Part shown: positions 24,618 to 33,115 of the stretch, piece after piece | How positions within the stretch are numbered: position 1 is the first letter of the stretch | Layout of the letters: every line of letters starts with the position of its first letter | Source: Paragemmobacter amnigenus | GTDB taxonomy: Bacteria; Pseudomonadota; Alphaproteobacteria; Rhodobacterales; Rhodobacteraceae | Assembly (NCBI RefSeq): GCF_009908265.2 | Contig: NZ_JAAATX020000012.1 | Span: 1-64,000, forward strand | Direction of reading: 5' to 3' | DNA length: 64,000 nt | Notes under the pieces: generated by a model | The model's input: the letters and a program-made list of their open reading frames with translations, nothing else | What the model was told of the DNA's origin: nothing | Databases searched by the model: none | Program-made: the position numbers and the translations under genes

Positions 24618-24686
24618 GATCAGCCTCCATGTTGGCGCGCGCGGTCAGGGCCAGCCCCGCCGCCGTCTTGCTATCTTGTTGAGAAA

Positions 24687-25223
24687 TCAGAACCCGAGCA
24701 GGTTCCAGAACCAGCCGACGATGATCCCGCCGACCTCGCCGAACTTGGGGATCACATAGGCCCATGCCATCGCGGCCACGGTGTTCACGATCAGGAACAG
24801 CGGCAGCGACATCTTCATCATGCCGGCAAAGAGAAAGATCACCGGTCGCAGCGGCCCGAAGAAATGGCCGATGAACACGGCGCCCATCCCCCATTTGCGG
24901 AAGGCGTCGGCCGCCTTCTCGACCAGATCGGGATGGTCCTTCAGCGGCCACATCGCCAGTATCCGCGCGCCAAAGCGCCAGCCCAGCCACCAGCTGAAGG
25001 TGGACCCGACCATCGCCCCCAGCGCCGCCCCCGCCCAGATCGGGAAGAAGGGCACCGCCCCCGTGGCGACCGTCGCGCCGACCCCAACGAGGATCGCCGT
25101 CGACGGCACCAAGAGCGACAGGAAGGCCGTCGTCTCGGCCGCCGCAAAGACCAGCGACAGCCAGAAGGACCACTCCTGATGCCGCTCCATGAAGGCGATG
25201 ATCGCCTCGGCCGAAAAATCCAT
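24687..25223 (-). CDS. DedA family membrane protein
   Basis: The 178-residue protein has four or five hydrophobic helices and the DedA/SNARE-associated domain pattern (GATVATGAVPFFPIWAGAALGAMVGSTFSWWLG, then FIGHFFGPLRPVIFLFAG). DedA proteins include undecaprenyl-phosphate flippases and are needed for membrane homeostasis. It lies between preT and preA with 69-bp gaps on each side. No link between DedA and pyrimidine metabolism is established; it may assist uptake or simply be inserted in the operon. Confidence 0.88.
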   Translation of the reverse strand: MDFSAEAIIAFMERHQEWSFWLSLVFAAAETTAFLSLLVPSTAILVGVGATVATGAVPFFPIWAGAALGAMVGSTFSWWLGWRFGARILAMWPLKDHPDLVEKAADAFRKWGMGAVFIGHFFGPLRPVIFLFAGMMKMSLPLFLIVNTVAAMAWAYVIPKFGEVGGIIVGWFWNLLGF

Positions 25224-25292
25224 GATCCCTCACCGTTTCCGGCAAGGCAGATGGGGCCTGCCCGCGCCCCGGTAAAGGGGAGCGTGCCATTT

Positions 25293-26633
25293 TCATTGCC
25301 GCGCCATCAGCGCCGCGTGGATATCCTCCGCCGCGTCGCGCCCCTCGGCCACCGCCGTCACGGTCAGGTCTTCCCCGCCCGCCGCGCAGTCGCCGCCCGC
25401 CCAGACGCCCGGAACCGATGTCCGCCCCGCCCCCGTCACGGCGATCTTGCCGCCCGCCAGCGCCAGACCTTCCGGCGCTCCCGAAAGGGTCTGCCCGATC
25501 GCCTTGAACACCTGATCCGCGCGCAGACGGAACGTCTCGCCCGTGGGCTTCATGCCGTCCGGCCCGTCGACGGTATAGGCAAACTCCACCTCCAGCGCCG
25601 ACCCCGCCTGATGCACCGCTACGGGCGAGGCGTTGGTGACGATCCGCACCCCCGCGCTCGTCGCATGTTCCTGCTCGTAGCCCGAGGCAGACATCTTCTC
25701 CTGCCCACGCCGGTAGACGATGGTCACGTTCTGCGCGCCCAGCAGCCGCGATTGCACGGCGGCATCGACAGCGGTCATGCCGCCCCCGATCACCACCACG
25801 TCACGCCCGATGGGCAGCACCGACTTGTCCTTGGCCTGCCGCAGCTCGGCAATGAAATCCACCGCCGGACGCACGCCTGCCATATCCTCGCCCGGCGCGC
25901 GCAGGGCATTCACCCCCGCAAGCCCCATGCCAAGAAAGACGGCATCATGGCTCGCCTGCAATTCAGCCAGAGTCACACCGGCCCCCAGCGCCACACCGGT
26001 CTTGATGGTGATCCCGCCGATCTTCAGCAGCCACTCCACCTCGGCCTGCGCGAAGTCATTCGTGCTCTTGTACTGCGCAATCCCGTATTCGTTCAGACCG
26101 CCCGCCTTGGGCCGCGCGTCGAAGATGACCACGTCATGCCCCTTCATGGCCAGCCGATGCGCCGCCGCAAGACCTGCCGGCCCCGCACCCACCACGGCAA
26201 CCTTCCGCCCCGTCGCCGCCCCGCGCGTGAAGGGATGCACCCCCTTGGCCATAAGCGTATCCGTGGCGAACCGCTGCAGCCGCCCGATCTCCACGGGCTT
26301 GCCCTCGGCCACCTCGCGCACGCAGACCTCTTCGCACAGCGTCTCGGTCGGGCAGACGCGGGCGCACATCCCGCCAAGGATGTTCTGGCCAAGGATCGTC
26401 TTCGCCGCCGCCTCGGGCGTGCCCGTCGCGATCTGGCGGATGAAGAGCGGGATGTCGATGCCGGTCGGGCAGGCCGTCATGCAGGGCGCGTCATGGCAGA
26501 AATAGCAGCGGTCCGCCGCGACCCTTGCCTCATGCGCGTCGAGCGGGGCCTCGTGATCCCCGAAGTTGCGGGCGATGGTTTCGGCTGGCAGACGCCCCGG
26601 AACGACACCGGGCGTGAGCGGGCTGTTGGACAA
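25293..26633 (-). CDS. preT: NAD(P)-dependent dihydropyrimidine dehydrogenase subunit PreT
   Basis: The 446-residue flavoprotein has an N-terminal Fe-S region ([33 protein letters not shown]) and then a glutamate-synthase-beta type FAD/NAD(P) part (VAVVGAGPAGLAAAHRL; VVVIGGGMTAVDAA; GGDCAAGGEDLTVTAVAEG). It passes electrons from NAD(P)H to PreA. A TTG start at 26633 is chosen because CAGGGAG lies seven bases upstream. An ATG at 26687 would add 18 residues and has no good ribosome site. It is the promoter-proximal gene of the preT-to-rutR array and is divergent from accB. Confidence 0.92.
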   Translation of the reverse strand: MSNSPLTPGVVPGRLPAETIARNFGDHEAPLDAHEARVAADRCYFCHDAPCMTACPTGIDIPLFIRQIATGTPEAAAKTILGQNILGGMCARVCPTETLCEEVCVREVAEGKPVEIGRLQRFATDTLMAKGVHPFTRGAATGRKVAVVGAGPAGLAAAHRLAMKGHDVVIFDARPKAGGLNEYGIAQYKSTNDFAQAEVEWLLKIGGITIKTGVALGAGVTLAELQASHDAVFLGMGLAGVNALRAPGEDMAGVRPAVDFIAELRQAKDKSVLPIGRDVVVIGGGMTAVDAAVQSRLLGAQNVTIVYRRGQEKMSASGYEQEHATSAGVRIVTNASPVAVHQAGSALEVEFAYTVDGPDGMKPTGETFRLRADQVFKAIGQTLSGAPEGLALAGGKIAVTGAGRTSVPGVWAGGDCAAGGEDLTVTAVAEGRDAAEDIHAALMARQ

Positions 26634-26686
26634 GGCGTTTCTCCCTGTTTGCTTTATTCGTTGGAAGAAACGCTGCCACAGCGCCA

Positions 26687-26709
26687 TATTTTTATCAAAC
26701 GGTAAAATA
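26687..26709. promoter_or_regulatory. A/T-rich inverted repeat upstream of preT
   Basis: TATTTT (26687-26692) and AAAATA (26704-26709) form a perfect 6-bp inverted repeat around 11 bp, in the most A/T-rich stretch of the divergent preT-accB gap. It may be an operator or part of the preT promoter. No RutR box was seen here. Confidence 0.35.
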
Positions 26710-26794
26710 CAACGGGTGCCGATTTTTCGCCCCCGCGCGCCCAATCCGCTTTGGATGCCGCGAAAACGCGCAAACCGCCCCGCAACATCGCCGC

Positions 26795-26823
26795 TTTTCA
26801 CCCCCGTCCGGCTGGCGTATAAG
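26795..26823 (+). promoter_or_regulatory. accB promoter
   Basis: TTTTCA and TATAAG are separated by 17 bp, about 87 bp before the accB start. The -10 matches the consensus at five of six positions. This is the strongest sigma-70-type promoter seen upstream of accBC. Confidence 0.55.
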
Positions 26824-26910
26824 GCACGCCAACCCTCGGGCGGCGCCCCTCTCGCACCGCGCCGGGACGAATGAAGAACCACGGCGCAAGGGCGCCAGCA
26901 GAGGACCGGC

Positions 26911-27411
26911 ATGAGCAAGAATACCACCGAAGCCGATGTCGCCTTCATCCAGGCGCTCGCGGAACTTCTGAACAAGAACGAACTGACCGAGCTTTCGGTG
27001 AAACGGGAATATGGCGATGACGACAGCCTCGAGGTGCGCGTCATCAAGCAGGCGAATGTCGTGACCGTCGCCGCTGCGGCCCCCGCCCCCGTCTACCATG
27101 CCGCCCCCGCCGCTGCCGCACCCGCGGCCGCCGCCGCGGCCCCCGCCGCAGCCATGCCCGAAGACCCGGCCCAGCATCCGGGCGCCGTCACCTCGCCCAT
27201 GGTGGGCACCTGCTATCTGGCCGCCGAACCGGGTGCCACGCCCTTCGTCACCGTGGGCGCGACCGTCGCCGAGGGCCAGACCGTCCTCATCATCGAGGCG
27301 ATGAAGACCATGAACCACATCCCCGCCCCCCGCGCGGGCACGGTCAAGCGCATCCTCGTCGAAGACGGCACGCCGGTCGAATTCGGCGCCCCCCTCCTGA
27401 TCATCGAATAA
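26911..27411 (+). CDS. accB: Acetyl-CoA carboxylase biotin carboxyl carrier protein
   Basis: The 166-residue protein has an N-terminal helical domain, a long Ala/Pro linker (residues about 53-85) and a biotinyl domain with the biotin site Lys132 in EAMKTMN. It carries CO2 between the AccC carboxylase and the AccAD transferase in the first step of fatty-acid synthesis. accC follows 10 bp downstream, the usual operon. Confidence 0.96.
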   Translation: MSKNTTEADVAFIQALAELLNKNELTELSVKREYGDDDSLEVRVIKQANVVTVAAAAPAPVYHAAPAAAAPAAAAAAPAAAMPEDPAQHPGAVTSPMVGTCYLAAEPGATPFVTVGATVAEGQTVLIIEAMKTMNHIPAPRAGTVKRILVEDGTPVEFGAPLLIIE

Positions 27412-27421
27412 GGGTATCCCG

Positions 27422-28771
27422 ATGTTCGAAAAGATCCTGATCGCCAACCGGGGCGAGATCGCGCTTCGCGTGATCCGCGCAGCCCGCGAAATGGGGATCA
27501 AGTCGGTGGCCGTGCACTCCACCGCCGACGCCGACGCGATGCATGTCCGCATGGCAGATGAAAGCGTCTGCATCGGACCGGCCTCCTCGACCCAGTCCTA
27601 TCTCAACAAGGCCGCCATCATCTCGGCCTGCGAGATCACGGGGGCGCAGGCGGTCCATCCCGGCTACGGCTTCCTGTCGGAAAACGCTGCCTTCTCCCAG
27701 GCGCTGGAGGACCACGGTATCACCTTCATCGGCCCCTCGGCGGAACATATCCGCATCATGGGCGACAAGATCACCGCCAAGGAAACCGCCAAGGAACTGG
27801 GCATCCCCGTGGTGCCGGGCAGCGACGGCGGCGTGCCCGATTTCGAGACCGCCCAGACCGTCGCGGCCGAGATCGGCTATCCCGTCATCATCAAGGCCAC
27901 CGCCGGCGGCGGCGGGCGCGGGATGAAGGTCGCCAAGAACGCCGAAGAGCTGGAAATCGCCTTCCGCACCGCGCGGAGCGAGGCGAAGGCCGCCTTCGGC
28001 AATGACGAGGTCTATATCGAGAAATACCTGCAAAAGCCCCGCCATATCGAGATCCAGGTCTTCGGTGACGGCAAGGGCAATGCGGTGCATCTGGGCGAAC
28101 GCGACTGCTCGCTCCAGCGCCGCCATCAAAAGGTGTTCGAGGAAGCCCCCGGTCCTGCCATCACGCCCAAGATGCGCGCGGAAATCGGCGCGATCTGCGC
28201 CAATGCCGTGGCAAAGATCAATTACATCGGCGCGGGCACCGTCGAATTCCTCTACGAGGACGGGAAGTTCTACTTCATCGAGATGAACACCCGCCTTCAG
28301 GTCGAACATCCCGTGACCGAGGCGATCTTCGGCGTGGACCTTGTCCGCGAACAGATCCGCGTCGCGGCGGGCCTGCCCATGTCCTTCACGCAGGCCGACC
28401 TTGAAATCAACGGCCACGCGATCGAGGTCCGCATCAACGCCGAGAAACTGCCGAACTTCTCGCCCTGCCCGGGCAAGGTGCGGGTTTTCCACGCGCCGGG
28501 CGGGCTTGGCGTGCGGATGGATTCGGCGCTTTACGGCGGCTATTCCATCCCGCCCTATTACGACAGCCTGATCGGCAAGCTGATCGTCCATGGCCGCGAC
28601 CGTCCCGAGGCGCTGGCGCGTCTGAAACGCGCGCTGGGGGAACTCATCATCGACGGCATCGACACGTCGGTCCCGCTCTTCCACATGCTGCTGGCCGAAC
28701 CCGATATCCAGAACGGGGAATACAACATCCACTGGCTGGAAAAATGGCTCGCCGCGCAATTCGCGGAATGA
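27422..28771 (+). CDS. accC: Acetyl-CoA carboxylase biotin carboxylase subunit
   Basis: This 449-residue ATP-grasp enzyme carboxylates the biotin on AccB. Typical blocks are [43 protein letters not shown], the [17 protein letters not shown] region and [15 protein letters not shown]. Length equals the bacterial norm. It pairs with accB and is followed by a stable hairpin. Confidence 0.97.
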   Translation: MFEKILIANRGEIALRVIRAAREMGIKSVAVHSTADADAMHVRMADESVCIGPASSTQSYLNKAAIISACEITGAQAVHPGYGFLSENAAFSQALEDHGITFIGPSAEHIRIMGDKITAKETAKELGIPVVPGSDGGVPDFETAQTVAAEIGYPVIIKATAGGGGRGMKVAKNAEELEIAFRTARSEAKAAFGNDEVYIEKYLQKPRHIEIQVFGDGKGNAVHLGERDCSLQRRHQKVFEEAPGPAITPKMRAEIGAICANAVAKINYIGAGTVEFLYEDGKFYFIEMNTRLQVEHPVTEAIFGVDLVREQIRVAAGLPMSFTQADLEINGHAIEVRINAEKLPNFSPCPGKVRVFHAPGGLGVRMDSALYGGYSIPPYYDSLIGKLIVHGRDRPEALARLKRALGELIIDGIDTSVPLFHMLLAEPDIQNGEYNIHWLEKWLAAQFAE

Positions 28772-28780
28772 ACAGAGCGC

Positions 28781-28800
28781 GGCGCCCCTGATGGGGCGCC
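28781..28800 (+). terminator. Hairpin after accC
   Basis: GGCGCCCC and GGGGCGCC form a perfect 8-bp stem around TGAT, nine bases after the accC stop. There is no U-run directly after it; two palindromes follow, so it may stop transcription weakly or protect the 3' end. Confidence 0.5.
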
Positions 28801-28803
28801 GCC

Positions 28804-28847
28804 AAATTCCTTCGAAGGAATTTGCAAAATTCTTCGAAGAATTTTGC
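28804..28847. repeat. Two abutting perfect palindromes with TTCGAA core
   Basis: A 20-bp palindrome (28804-28823) and a 24-bp palindrome (28824-28847) are back to back, each centred on TTCGAA. They fill the accC-aat gap and end 12 bp before the aat start. They differ from the TTCGCCAGAA family by lacking the loop bases. Confidence 0.75.
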
Positions 28848-28858
28848 CCCAGCCCCCG

Positions 28859-29539
28859 ATGAACCAACAGGCCATCACCCCCGAGATCTTGCTCCGCGCC
28901 TATGCCGCGGGCATCTTTCCGATGGCCGAAGGACGCGACGACCCCGAAATCCACTGGGTCGACCCGCGCCGCCGCGGCATCCTGCCGCTCGACGGGTTCC
29001 ACATCTCGCGCTCGCTCCGCCGCACCATCCTGCGCAGCCCGTGGCGCGTCACCGCCGACACCGCCTTTGCCGCCACGGTCGAAGCCTGCGCCGACCGCGA
29101 CGAGACATGGATCAACGACACGATCTTCGCGCTTTACGTCGCCCTCCACCGCACGGGCCATGCCCATTCGGTCGAGGTATGGGAGGGTAGCGATCTGATC
29201 GGCGGCGTCTATGGCGTCACGCTGGGCCGCGCCTTCTTTGGCGAAAGCATGTTCTCGCGCCGCACCGATGCATCGAAACTGGCGCTGGCCTGGACCGTGC
29301 ACCGCCTGAACGCGGGCGGCTTCACGCTGTTCGACACGCAATTCCTGACGCCGCACCTGCGCAGCCTCGGCGGGGTGGAAATCCCGCGCCACGACTACCA
29401 CCGCCGCCTTGCCGCGGCGCTGGACGGGCGGGGCAGCTTCTCCCCTGCGGGTTACTCGCCCTCGCCCTCGGAGGTGGCAGGCTCTTCCGGCGCGGGCACC
29501 GGTTCCGGCGTCACGCAGCGCAGCACCCAGACGTCATAG
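28859..29539 (+). CDS. aat: Leucyl/phenylalanyl-tRNA--protein transferase
   Basis: The 226-residue enzyme adds Leu or Phe to N-terminal Arg or Lys of proteins, marking them for ClpAP. Blocks include AYAAGIFPMAE, GGVYGVTLGRAFFGESMFSR and LFDTQFLTPHLRSLGGVEIPR, the family signature. The last ~27 residues are a Ser/Gly/Pro-rich extension encoded where the gene overlaps the 3' end of the convergent DUF2155 gene by 88 bp. The ATG at 28859 lacks a good ribosome site. Confidence 0.94.
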   Translation: MNQQAITPEILLRAYAAGIFPMAEGRDDPEIHWVDPRRRGILPLDGFHISRSLRRTILRSPWRVTADTAFAATVEACADRDETWINDTIFALYVALHRTGHAHSVEVWEGSDLIGGVYGVTLGRAFFGESMFSRRTDASKLALAWTVHRLNAGGFTLFDTQFLTPHLRSLGGVEIPRHDYHRRLAAALDGRGSFSPAGYSPSPSEVAGSSGAGTGSGVTQRSTQTS

Positions 29540-29859
29540 CGCGGATGGTCCAGCGCCGACAGCGCAGGCGATGACGCGATCATCCAGCCCTGAAAGACCG
29601 GATCGGCCACGCTGGCATCGCGGATGGTCAGATGCGCCTCGGCATCCGAGGCGGGGTTGTCCGCCGGATAGCGGCAGGCATCCAGCCGGATGGACAGCCG
29701 CCCCGACACCGCCTCCTGCCCCGTGGTCAGTTCGATATCCGCCGTCTCGCCCGTCAGCTTGTCCAGCCAGCGCAGGATGCCCGCATCGGCATCGGCAAAG
29801 CCCTGCGCCCCCGCAGGCCCCGCCGCCAGCAGCGCCAGCACCAGACCGGCGCGGATCAT
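29452..29859 (-). CDS. DUF2155 domain periplasmic protein
   Basis: The 135-residue protein has a signal peptide (LVLALLAAGPAGAQG) and the DUF2155 pattern (LRWLDKLTGETADIEL, DPVFQGWMIASSPALSALDHPRYDVWVLRC). The family is alphaproteobacterial and of unknown function. Its start overlaps the MlaD-like gene stop (ATGA). Its last 29 codons overlap aat in antisense. The acidic Pro/Glu tail is in the overlap. Confidence 0.85.
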   Translation of the reverse strand: MIRAGLVLALLAAGPAGAQGFADADAGILRWLDKLTGETADIELTTGQEAVSGRLSIRLDACRYPADNPASDAEAHLTIRDASVADPVFQGWMIASSPALSALDHPRYDVWVLRCVTPEPVPAPEEPATSEGEGE

Positions 29860-30338
29860 TCCACCGCCCCGCCTTCGGCCGGTGCGGCATCATCCCCGCC
29901 ACCGCCCGCGAATTTCATCATGAGGGAAATGACCGAAACCGCGCCCTGCGTATCCTCGATCTCGGCCCCCGCGGGCAGCACATCCAGCGCCCCGCCGGGC
30001 ACCAGCTCGACGAAATTCCCGCCCAAGAGCCCTTCGGACGAGATCAGCGCCGCCGAATCCTCGGGCAGTTGCACCGCCGATTGCACGGTCAGCGTGGCAT
30101 CGGCAAAGAAGGTCTCGGGGTTCAGCTCCAGCGCGCTGACAGTGCCCACCTTTACCCCTGCCAGCCGCACATCCGTGCCCACACGCACGCCCTCGACCGA
30201 CCGGAACGACGCCGTCAGGTCATAGCTGCCCGTCGTCGTGGACGTCATGCCGGTTTCCTGCCCGGCATAGACCAGAAAGCCGATCGCCGCCGCCAGCACG
30301 GCCGCGCCTGCCAGAACCTCTGCGCGATTCTCGGCCAT
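29856..30338 (-). CDS. MCE-domain lipid transport protein (MlaD-like)
   Basis: The 160-residue protein has one N-terminal membrane helix (AGAAVLAAAIGFLVYAG) and an MCE domain (YDLTASFRSVEGVRVGTDVRLAGVKVGTV, LPEDSAALISSEGLLGGNFVEL). MlaD-type hexamers carry phospholipids through the periplasm in the Mla pathway. The Mla permease and ATPase are not next to it. It overlaps by one base the NDUFA12-like gene stop (TGATG). Confidence 0.9.
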   Translation of the reverse strand: MAENRAEVLAGAAVLAAAIGFLVYAGQETGMTSTTTGSYDLTASFRSVEGVRVGTDVRLAGVKVGTVSALELNPETFFADATLTVQSAVQLPEDSAALISSEGLLGGNFVELVPGGALDVLPAGAEIEDTQGAVSVISLMMKFAGGGGDDAAPAEGGAVE

Positions 30339-30712
30339 CACTCGGGCTGCCACGCCTCGTAGTCGCGGCGCACCGCCGGTTCGGGGCGGCGGATGGATCC
30401 GAGGGGCGCATAGGCGGCCGCCGTGCCGGTCAGATTCTCCTGATGCGGCTTTTCCCAGACCTTGTGCTTCAGCGGCGCCTTGGTCGGCGGCTCGTCCCAG
30501 GTGTGGTGCAGCCAGCCGTGCCAGTCGGGCGATACGCGGCTTGCCTCGGCCTCGCCCTTGTAGATCACCCAGCGCCGCTTGCCGTCGCGGGTTTCGTAAT
30601 AGACGTTCCCCTGCCCGTCCTCGCCCACCTTCACGCCCTTGCGCGAGGTGTAAAGCTGGGTGCCGAGCGTCTGGCCGTTCCACCATGTGACAAGCCGCTT
30701 GAGGAAATCCAT
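30338..30712 (-). CDS. NDUFA12-family NADH:ubiquinone oxidoreductase accessory subunit
   Basis: The 124-residue protein matches the NDUFA12/B17.2 family ([51 protein letters not shown]). This accessory subunit of complex I is shared by alphaproteobacteria and mitochondria. The start at 30712 is the ATG before [10 protein letters not shown]. It leads a three-gene unit with MlaD-like and DUF2155 genes, an order common in Rhodobacteraceae as I recall. Confidence 0.92.
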   Translation of the reverse strand: MDFLKRLVTWWNGQTLGTQLYTSRKGVKVGEDGQGNVYYETRDGKRRWVIYKGEAEASRVSPDWHGWLHHTWDEPPTKAPLKHKVWEKPHQENLTGTAAAYAPLGSIRRPEPAVRRDYEAWQPE

Positions 30713-30824
30713 CGTAAGCCTCCGGGAAACCTTTGCCCCCATATGGCCGAAGCAGGCGCAAAGGTCCAGCACCAAGCCGCCGCAGGAGCGGGAATGTGAC
30801 CGCCCCACATCGCAGGCGCGCGAC

Positions 30825-30843
30825 GATTTTTCTGCGAAAAATC
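30825..30843. repeat. Short palindrome, core TTCTGCGAA
   Basis: A 19-bp palindrome with eight-base stems around TGC. It is the reverse-orientation form of the copy at 30894. The two lie 50 bp apart in the clpX-NDUFA12 gap and could pair with each other. Confidence 0.7.
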
Positions 30844-30893
30844 CCGCCCCGCCCCGCCGTTGCCTCCCTGCACCGACAGTGGCCGCCCCGCGC

Positions 30894-30914
30894 CGATTTT
30901 TCGCAGAAAAATCG
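30894..30914. repeat. Short palindrome, core TTCGCAGAA
   Basis: A 21-bp palindrome with nine-base stems around GCA, 62 bp beyond the clpX stop. It may serve as a 3' hairpin for clpX. No ORF or RNA gene was otherwise seen in the 264-bp gap 30713-30976. Confidence 0.7.
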
Positions 30915-30976
30915 TGCCCCCCGAAGCAAAAGGGCGGACCCGCAGGCCCGTCCCCTTTGCCGCAACCGCGCAGGTC

Positions 30977-32245
30977 TCAACCCGCCGTTGCCGGTTCCTT
31001 CTTCTTCGCCTCGGTATAGACGAGCATCGGCTTGGCCTCGGCGGAATTCACCGCCTCTTCGTTCACCACGACCTCTTCCACACCGTCCATGCCGGGCAGT
31101 TCGAACATGGTATCCAGCAGGATATCCTCCATGATCGACCGCAGACCCCGCGCGCCGGTCTTGCGCTTGATCGCGCGCTTGGCGATGGCGGTCAGGGCGT
31201 CGGGCGTGAAGGTCAGCTTGACCCCCTCGATCTCGAACAGGCGCTGGTACTGCTTGACCAGCGCGTTCTTCGGCTCGGTCAGGATGGTGACCAGCGCGCC
31301 CTCGTCCAGATCGTTCAGCGTGGCGATGACGGGCAGACGGCCCACGAATTCCGGGATCAGACCGAATTTCAGCAGGTCCTCGGGCTCCAGCTCCTTGAAC
31401 AGCTCGCCCACGCCGCGCTCTTCCGGCCCCTTCACATCGGCGCCGAAGCCGATCGCGCTGCCCTTGTTGCGCTGCGCGATGATCTTCTCCAGGCCCGCAA
31501 AGGCCCCGCCGCAGATGAACAGGATGTTCGTCGTATCCACCTGCAGGAATTCCTGCTGCGGATGCTTGCGCCCCCCCTGCGGCGGCACGGAGGCGACCGT
31601 GCCCTCCATGATCTTCAGCAGCGCCTGCTGCACCCCCTCGCCCGACACGTCGCGGGTGATCGACGGATTGTCCGACTTGCGGGTGATCTTGTCGACCTCG
31701 TCGATATAGACGATGCCGCGCTGCGCGCGTTCGACGTTGTATTCCGACGCCTGCAAGAGCTTGAGGATGATGTTCTCCACATCCTCGCCCACGTAACCCG
31801 CTTCGGTCAGCGTGGTCGCATCCGCCATGGTGAAGGGCACATCCAGAATCCGCGCCAGCGTCTGCGCCAGCAGCGTCTTGCCGCAGCCGGTGGGGCCGAT
31901 CAGCAGGATGTTGGACTTCGACAGCTCGATATCCGTCTTGGACGAATTGTTCAGCCGCTTGTAATGGTTGTGCACCGCCACCGACAGCACGCGCTTGGCG
32001 TGGATCTGGCCGATCACGTAATCGTCCAGCACCTTGCAGATCTCGCGCGGGGTGGGCACCCCTTCGGAGGATTTCAGCCCCGAGGATTTCGTCTCCTCGC
32101 GGATGATGTCCATGCAGAGCTCGACGCATTCGTCGCAGATGAAGACCGTCGGCCCCGCGATCAGCTTGCGCACCTCGTGCTGGCTCTTGCCGCAGAAAGA
32201 ACAGTAAAGCGTGTTCTTGCTGTCGCTGCCGGAGTTGTTCGCCAT
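30977..32245 (-). CDS. clpX: ATP-dependent Clp protease ATP-binding subunit ClpX
   Basis: The 422-residue AAA+ unfoldase has an N-terminal C4 zinc finger (CSFCG ... CDECVELC), Walker A GPTGCGKT, Walker B YIDEVDK region, the RKH-type and pore-loop region and the C-terminal [10 protein letters not shown] sensor-2. It feeds substrates to ClpP, whose gene lies 121 bp upstream. A strong terminator between the two genes suggests clpX also has its own promoter. Confidence 0.97.
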   Translation of the reverse strand: MANNSGSDSKNTLYCSFCGKSQHEVRKLIAGPTVFICDECVELCMDIIREETKSSGLKSSEGVPTPREICKVLDDYVIGQIHAKRVLSVAVHNHYKRLNNSSKTDIELSKSNILLIGPTGCGKTLLAQTLARILDVPFTMADATTLTEAGYVGEDVENIILKLLQASEYNVERAQRGIVYIDEVDKITRKSDNPSITRDVSGEGVQQALLKIMEGTVASVPPQGGRKHPQQEFLQVDTTNILFICGGAFAGLEKIIAQRNKGSAIGFGADVKGPEERGVGELFKELEPEDLLKFGLIPEFVGRLPVIATLNDLDEGALVTILTEPKNALVKQYQRLFEIEGVKLTFTPDALTAIAKRAIKRKTGARGLRSIMEDILLDTMFELPGMDGVEEVVVNEEAVNSAEAKPMLVYTEAKKKEPATAG

Positions 32246-32326
32246 CAGGTCGTCCTCTGCCTCGTGCCGGCCCTGCGGCCCGCGCTGGTGGAAAGTCTAG
32301 GCCAAGGCCCGCGCCCCCACAATGCC

Positions 32327-32360
32327 AAAAAGCCCCCCGCCGGTCCGGCCGACGGGGGGC
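32327..32360 (-). terminator. Intrinsic terminator after clpP
   Basis: On the minus strand GCCCCCCG and CGGGGGGC form an 8-bp outer stem with an inner CCGG pairing, followed by a TTTTT run. It is 7 bp after the clpP stop and precedes clpX, giving partial separation of the two genes. Confidence 0.8.
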
Positions 32361-32366
32361 GCATAC

Positions 32367-32999
32367 TCACTTCGACGTGTCGTCCGCCTTGCCGCGGCTT
32401 TCCACGATCTCGTCGATCAGACCCCAGGCTTTCGCATCCTCGGCCGACATGAAATTATCCCGCTCCAGCGCCGCCTCGACGGTTTCATAGCTGTTGCCGG
32501 TATGCTTGACGTAGATCTCGTTCAGGCGACGCTTCAGCTTTTCCGTCTCGCGGGCGTGGATCATGATATCCGTCGCCTGCCCCTGATAGCCGCCCGAGGG
32601 CTGGTGCACCATCACGCGGGAATTGGGCAGCGAGAAGCGCATCCCCTTTTCCCCCGCAGTCAGCAGAAGCGACCCCATCGACGCCGCCTGCCCGATCACC
32701 AGCGTGGAGACCTTCGGCTTGATGTACTGCATCGTGTCATAGATCGACAGACCGCTCGTCACCACGCCGCCGGGGCTGTTGATGTACATGCTGATTTCCT
32801 TCGACGGATTCTCCGCTTCGAGGAACAGCAGCTGCGCGCAGATCAGGCTGGACATGCCGTCATGCACGGGGCCGGAGAGGAAGATGATCCGCTCCTTCAA
32901 CATGCGCGAGAAGATGTCATAGGCCCGCTCCCCGCGGCTGGTCTGTTCAACCACCATGGGGACGAGGGTGTTCATGTAGTGATCGACGGGATCGCGCAT
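32367..32999 (-). CDS. clpP: ATP-dependent Clp protease proteolytic subunit ClpP
   Basis: The 210-residue serine peptidase has nucleophile Ser107 in [10 protein letters not shown], His132 in MVHQPSGG and the expected Asp further on. It forms the tetradecameric chamber used by ClpX and ClpA. Its upstream gap carries GACTGTCTGTTGACAGAGTC, a near-palindrome that may be a regulator site. Confidence 0.97.
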   Translation of the reverse strand: MRDPVDHYMNTLVPMVVEQTSRGERAYDIFSRMLKERIIFLSGPVHDGMSSLICAQLLFLEAENPSKEISMYINSPGGVVTSGLSIYDTMQYIKPKVSTLVIGQAASMGSLLLTAGEKGMRFSLPNSRVMVHQPSGGYQGQATDIMIHARETEKLKRRLNEIYVKHTGNSYETVEAALERDNFMSAEDAKAWGLIDEIVESRGKADDTSK

Positions 33000-33034
33000 C
33001 GCGGGCTGCCTCTTTGTCTCACGTGATCTAAACG

Positions 33035-33054
33035 ACTGTCTGTTGACAGAGTCT
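33035..33054. promoter_or_regulatory. Near-palindrome upstream of clpP
   Basis: GACTGTCTGTTGACAGAGTC is an imperfect 20-bp inverted repeat about 35 bp upstream of clpP, in the only promoter-sized gap before the gene. It is a candidate operator; no factor can be named. Confidence 0.35.
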
Positions 33055-33115
33055 TAGTTGCGTGGGCGGGGGGCTGCAAGGGCACCCCGTCCGAATGCGG
33101 CGGCGGGGGCGGCGA

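Noticed and set aside
26687-26689. ATG at 26687 as preT start
   Set aside because: It adds 18 basic residues without a ribosome site, while the TTG at 26633 has CAGGGAG at seven bases.
23067-26705. A 1212-codon open frame opposite preT-dedA-preA
   Set aside because: Also an antisense shadow of real genes with clear domains; composition is Arg/His-rich and featureless.
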